64,000 nt of DNA from Membranipora membranacea (Eukaryota; Bryozoa; Gymnolaemata; Cheilostomatida; Membraniporidae). Of the stretch, positions 59,901 through 64,000 are shown one piece after another (within the stretch, counting starts at the first letter, position 1; every line of letters starts with the position of its first letter). The notes beneath the pieces are model-generated. The model was not told the DNA's origin and did not search any database. It worked only from the letters and a program-made list of their open reading frames with translations. The DNA lies in assembly GCA_914767715.1 (NCBI GenBank), contig OU612069.1, positions 2,110,001-2,174,000 of the forward strand, written 5' to 3'. The position numbers were made by a program, and so were the translations under genes.

Positions 59901-62900
59901 CTGTAACAGTAAATCCCAAAATTAAAATAAAATATTCACTGGAATGAAGTTTGCTAGAACCTGATATCTTGGTTGTTTGTTCGGGTGTTGCTTGTAAGGC
60001 AACAATGATTTTTGCAAAAGAGGATAAATCAATAAACAGAGCAGGTAACTCCACTCTTAGGCGCCTGCAAGAAAAACTTTTCAAGCTTATGGTTGTCTCC
60101 GTTCTACACAGACACCACATATACTTGCTGCGACTTTAATATTCTAAATGCACCTTGTTTGGGGTCTTTGTTTTTATTTTTCAAAATCAACCGCTAGCAG
60201 GATTCAGATTACAGTTGAGCTGTTTTGTTGAGGCACATTCATTAATATACAGCAATGCATATTATGTTGATTAGGGTCCTTAATATTCACCTTATACTCA
60301 TTCTACTTCTAACAGCAGAGATAAAAAAATATCCATACCTGTCTTGTATAGTGATGTCAAAACAGAATCTGCGATCTATAGATTCTGTAGCCCGACGTAC
60401 ACATGATGATAAGACCATTGTGTCCGGCGTCAAGTTCTACAATGATAATTACAGAACGTCACTGTAATGTGGTTAGTGATTATTAGCACATACACATATT
60501 ATCTGGGCCGAAAGATAGACCGTGGGAATTTCCTGGATTGGGAGTTACTCTCCCTTTTGATATAGAATGGCGACTACTGATACAACCATTGATATGATAT
60601 ATGATATATGATTGATATGAATATATATCAGTGGATACAACTAAAGAACCAGTTGTTGCTGCGTAGTGTAAAAACCAGCGGAGAGAGTCGAACAACTATC
60701 TCAACAGAGTGCAACAATAACCAAAAAATAAAATCAACTATAAGCCTAATAAGTAAAAAAACGGACTGCAGCCTCCAACAACCACTTTCTCTGACAGTTT
60801 CTGTCCTGCTCCGTTAAATGAACAATTGAGAATCGAATATATACAGGTTATGAGTTGTCTTGGCGTCGAATTGTCAAAACTGTGAGGCCAATACAGTAAG
60901 CACTAACTCTCTTACCAGTTTACCAGCGTTACTTGTTGTTTGATTGAATGGTATCATAGTGAATATCTTTGCTTCTTTCTGATAGGAGCAGAAATATTTG
61001 TTCCAGCTGATAGTCCCCAGAGCCTCTACAAACACAACAAACAGAGAAAATTCAGTAATATGCGGATATCAAATTCAATGAGGACTTTTCAAATAAGAGT
61101 TTAAACTGAAAACAGTCAAAGCTCTTGAACTCCAATTTCTGGTCCTTCATATAAGCTCTGGACAGATCATGAATCTGCCAGAATAACTCATGCCAGTGGT
61201 GTGCTTCAAGTTCAGTTATCAGGCATGCTCAACGTACAGGCTTCACACTGGCAAATCAACAAAGCCTGCCATCTTCATGTATCATTTGATGCATCATACA
61301 CATATCCCAGGAGCTTATACCCCATCTCTTATCACTGACTCAGAAAAACAGTGAGAAAACTAACTCCAATATCTCTAAAATAATTAAGATTTGCAACTTT
61401 AAGTCTGTTAAACGATGTCTATATTCTCTTAACTTGACAACACTAACACTTACTTTTCTCCATAGCATAGAGATAGCCTTGTCTGGTGAACATCTTATTA
61501 GCGGAGCTGGTGCTCTCTGGTGTCTGCTTCTGTAATACAGACACAGAAGAAACATGAAGTATTTATTCTTAAATGTGTATGTTGTAAATCGGATAACAGA
61601 TATCCTAGTTTGAGAGCTTTAACTTTGCCGGGATAGTTGGTAGTGGCATTTCATCATCAACCGCTTTGGGTGGGGAAGTGGCTAATAATAAAATGCTACT
61701 GCCAACTATCCTGACACAGTTTAAGCGCCCAAACTACGGATATCCCAATCATATTTAGGAGCAGGATGGGGTACCTAAATGTCTAACCTCAAGGATAGAT
61801 GCAATGGGGATGCCTCAGACTAAATTGTTTAAAAGAATAACGCGCTGATAAAGCTTACTCCTGGTTACATAAATCATTGCCGCTGTCACAAAGATTTGTA
61901 TTACTCAGAGATCTAAGAAGTTCTTGAGCTTAGCAAGGGACCAACAGCCTGACTGATCCACTGCTCCGCTTTGGAGGCCTGAATAATGAAGTAGCTGAAA
62001 AGGCTAGGGAGGTTGCAGCCGCTTGACTGACAAGATTGGATTCTGTAACCCATGCAGCAAGGGTAAGGATTTTTTACAACTGATTTGCACCATTGACAAA
62101 ATTCCTTGGCGTACATAACGCTATAATTCTGTATTGTAGCCTGACTTCCTTGACTTGAGTGTCTATAGAACATCCAGGCTGATTGTTTGATTTTGTATTT
62201 GATATAATCTTTGCTTTTGCTAACCAACTACTTCTCAGAGGACTGTTACTCAGCCATATTTTCCATAGGTTTGGGGGACTTGTAGGTAGGCTAAGGCTTG
62301 ATCAAGGTGCTACACAGGCCGTACTAAAAGTGCCCAAATCCTATGGGAAATACAGCGTGTGCAGCCACAGCTTTACAGTTGCACAGGATGAAATTCTGCA
62401 CTCAAGTAGCGACATTCACCTGAACTTAGATTCTATTATCTGACATGATATTGATTTCACTTTTAACTTATTATTAAATCATTGCTGCTGTTAGGTGCCG
62501 TTTCTGGGACTTCCTATTGAAAATCCAACAAGCTCAGTGGCTATTATATCAGCTGCTTAGCTGTTTGTTAACAATTAAAAGATTACACACCATGTCAAAT
62601 ACTGAGAAAAAAAGCTACATGCTTCCTGGGCACAACTCTATATTGACTTTTTCGTCGGGAGACTAAGATTCACAAAGATACCAGGCTGATCAGAATATAA
62701 ATGAATTTATATGATTTTAAATGGCTTCTTTTAATTTAACTAGATCAATCTTATTCATAATCAACACACAACTCAGCATCCAATCGAGGATCAACCCTAT
62801 GTACCAGGGCAAACCTTACTTTGCTCATATAACCTAAACCAATAATCCCTAATCTGCCTAAATCAGGCTTTGTGATACATCAACAACTTAAAATGTGACA

Positions 62901-63775
62901 TTTCAAAAATGTTGGGTGATGGTTTAGGGGTTTGCGTATTTGATTTAGGTTGGGTTACTTCACAGCTTTGTATGTTTTCCCCTAACACTGATGTGCACCT
63001 ACTTCCACAGCTGGTAGAATCAGGTGAAAAGTATTACTACCCTTGACACAGTGCGCTACCATGACTGTGCTTTGTTTTGGGTGGTAATGTCTACTGAACA
63101 AAAGACGAACAACAAGAAAGACAAAAAGTCCCGAGGAGAGGTAAAGATTCAGCAATTTGGAAGATATTTTCTCTCGCCAGGAGGTAATTATAACTTTTTT
63201 TCTCTTCTACACTAATTGCGTCAGATTCTTCATTTGCTTGGTAGTACACGAGAAGACCAAGATAAAGTTAGATGCCCTTACCCTGTCAGGGGGTCGTCAG
63301 GGGGTCGTCAGGGGGTCGTCAGCAGAGAAGGGGGATGGCAAGAGTTTAGGGGTTCCAATTAATTTTGCGCGAGCAGCTGAAAGAGAGCATCATAGATAAA
63401 GTTTAATCCAATTGCCTGAATTCAGGTTGCTCACTTCCACTGGTCGCGACCAGTGGAGGGAGAGCAGCTCCAAATGCAGGCAATTGGATTAAACTTGGTC
63501 TAGAGCAACCTGAAGTGAAGGCAGATGAATGGACTTGACCCAGAAAAGAGCTGCCAAGCTAAAGGTAACAGGATGAGTAATAATATCATCAGCGGCAGCA
63601 TAAATCAATACTAAGGACACACTACTATATCACGTATATACACATCTTCTGAGGACATAGCATGACTTAGAGCTGCTGCCCGAGGGATTCCTTATCATAA
63701 CACTATAATGTGTGACTATTCACCTGAGCTAACTCATTACTGAGAATATCCAATATTGGTTTGCCCATTTTGATT
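50980..63775 (-). CDS. Graf: GRAF-family RhoGAP (BAR-PH-RhoGAP-SH3), 5' end off window
   Basis: Thirteen minus-strand exons join in phase: 63724-63775, 61454-61529, 60916-61025, 60339-60436, 59786-59900, 59396-59537, 58858-59007, 58263-58368, 57765-57924, 57082-57415, 55159-55423, 51919-52037 and 50980-51071 (TGA). They give 605 residues. The first exon matches the end of the BAR domain. A PH domain follows ([22 protein letters not shown]). The RhoGAP domain (about 158-336) has GLYRVVG with the catalytic arginine near residue 181, then [12 protein letters not shown] and [15 protein letters not shown] Ser/Pro-rich linker leads to an SH3 domain ([34 protein letters not shown]). The SH3 sets it apart from oligophrenin-1. 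Members inactivate RhoA/Cdc42 at curved membranes in clathrin-independent uptake. Most of BAR lies beyond the right edge. Confidence 0.95.
53441..53672 (-). mobile_element. Truncated relative of the TTAA element
   Basis: On the minus strand it starts next to TTAA (53669-53672) with TGTGAATGTAAAATGAAACA then TTTTTGGTATCATTCCAGAG. It follows the left 240 bases of 14422-16573 through GGAGTTGTGAT and AATGGGAATATACAGTA. No second terminus is visible. It lies in the 3.1-kb GRAF intron. Confidence 0.75.
53930..54150. repeat. Dispersed repeat, copy 2
   Basis: Match to 13852-14115, with a 50-base near-identical core (CACACTGATCACGTGATATA...CTCTGATCGATAGAG) and a diverged remainder. In the same GRAF intron as the TTAA fragment but in opposite orientation to it. 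Confidence 0.75.
55041..55149. mobile_element. TA-MITE copy
   Basis: Starts GATCAATTTTAATCCAATTG and ends near AAACTATGTCTAG. The inner GTTGCTCCCTTCCACCGGTC closely matches the 63393 copy. It ends about 10 bases from the donor of GRAF exon 55159-55423. Confidence 0.7.
55822..55920. mobile_element. TA-MITE copy (diverged)
   Basis: Starts TAGATCAAATTTAATCC and ends near GATCTTACTTGATC. The middle has TTGCACCACTTCTACTGG, matching the family core. In a GRAF intron. Confidence 0.6.
63287..63321. repeat. 11-bp tandem repeat, three units
   Basis: GGGGGTCGTCA is repeated three times without change, in a GRAF intron. Confidence 0.95.
63393..63502. mobile_element. TA-MITE, best-preserved copy
   Basis: Runs from TAGATAAAGTTTAATCC to GGATTAAACTTGGTCTA. 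The arms pair along most of the 110 bases, meeting at CCACTGGTCGCGACCAGTGG. The best template for defining the family. Confidence 0.85.
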
Positions 63776-64000
63776 CTGTGTGCAGGCTTGCTGATCAGCA
63801 TGGGAAGGTAATAATGCCACTTAGGTTTTAGCTGGTTATTGTTCGCCTTTTTTTTCTCATGTGATTGGCCCATAGTGACATACATATATATTACTGTGAC
63901 ATCCACTTCTGGCAGTGTTATGGCAATGGTTGACGCTCAACCACTGAAAATGTGAAGAGCTCTTTCATAATGCTGGGGTTTCTGGGATCTTGCGAATGAG

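Overview
The window is metazoan nuclear DNA: AT-rich, intron-rich genes with GT-AG splice sites (one GC-AG), pol III SINEs, CR1/L2-like LINEs and many small inverted-repeat transposons. Gene content and repeat style suggest an aquatic invertebrate, but the sequence alone does not fix the phylum. There is no bacterial operon, CRISPR array or phage.

Layout. 1-10.5 kb: no firm gene. It holds one orphan exon-like frame on the minus strand (962-1279), degenerate repeats, a tandem tRNA-derived SINE array (2282-3090), hairpins, and a 2.6 kb transposon with long TIRs and a 9-bp target duplication (7925-10519). 10.5-17 kb: a tentative unidentified plus-strand gene, whose putative introns carry a 283-bp direct duplication, tandem repeats and a 2.15 kb TTAA-targeting element (14422-16573). 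17-20.8 kb: mostly repeats, including a foldback-like element enclosing an old SINE. 20.8-28 kb: a stack of three non-LTR retrotransposons. One is broken (plus), one is 5'-truncated (minus), and one is nearly complete with a PHD-endonuclease-RT polyprotein of 1117 residues (minus). 28.6-33.4 kb: a minus-strand tetraspanin (seven exons found; first exon and 3' end not found). 36.0-48.7 kb: a complete 16-exon PAN3 gene (plus), the adaptor of the PAN2-PAN3 poly(A) deadenylase. 51.0-63.8 kb: 13 exons of a minus-strand GRAF-type RhoGAP (end of BAR, PH, RhoGAP, SH3), whose start lies past the right edge.

The three conserved genes are ordinary housekeeping or signalling genes with no shared pathway. 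PAN3 and GRAF converge tail to tail; the tetraspanin and PAN3 diverge from a 2.6 kb interval. I see no convincing new multi-gene system. The novelty is in the mobile DNA: several apparently uncatalogued transposon families with clear termini and target duplications, and a small hairpin element with five copies here.
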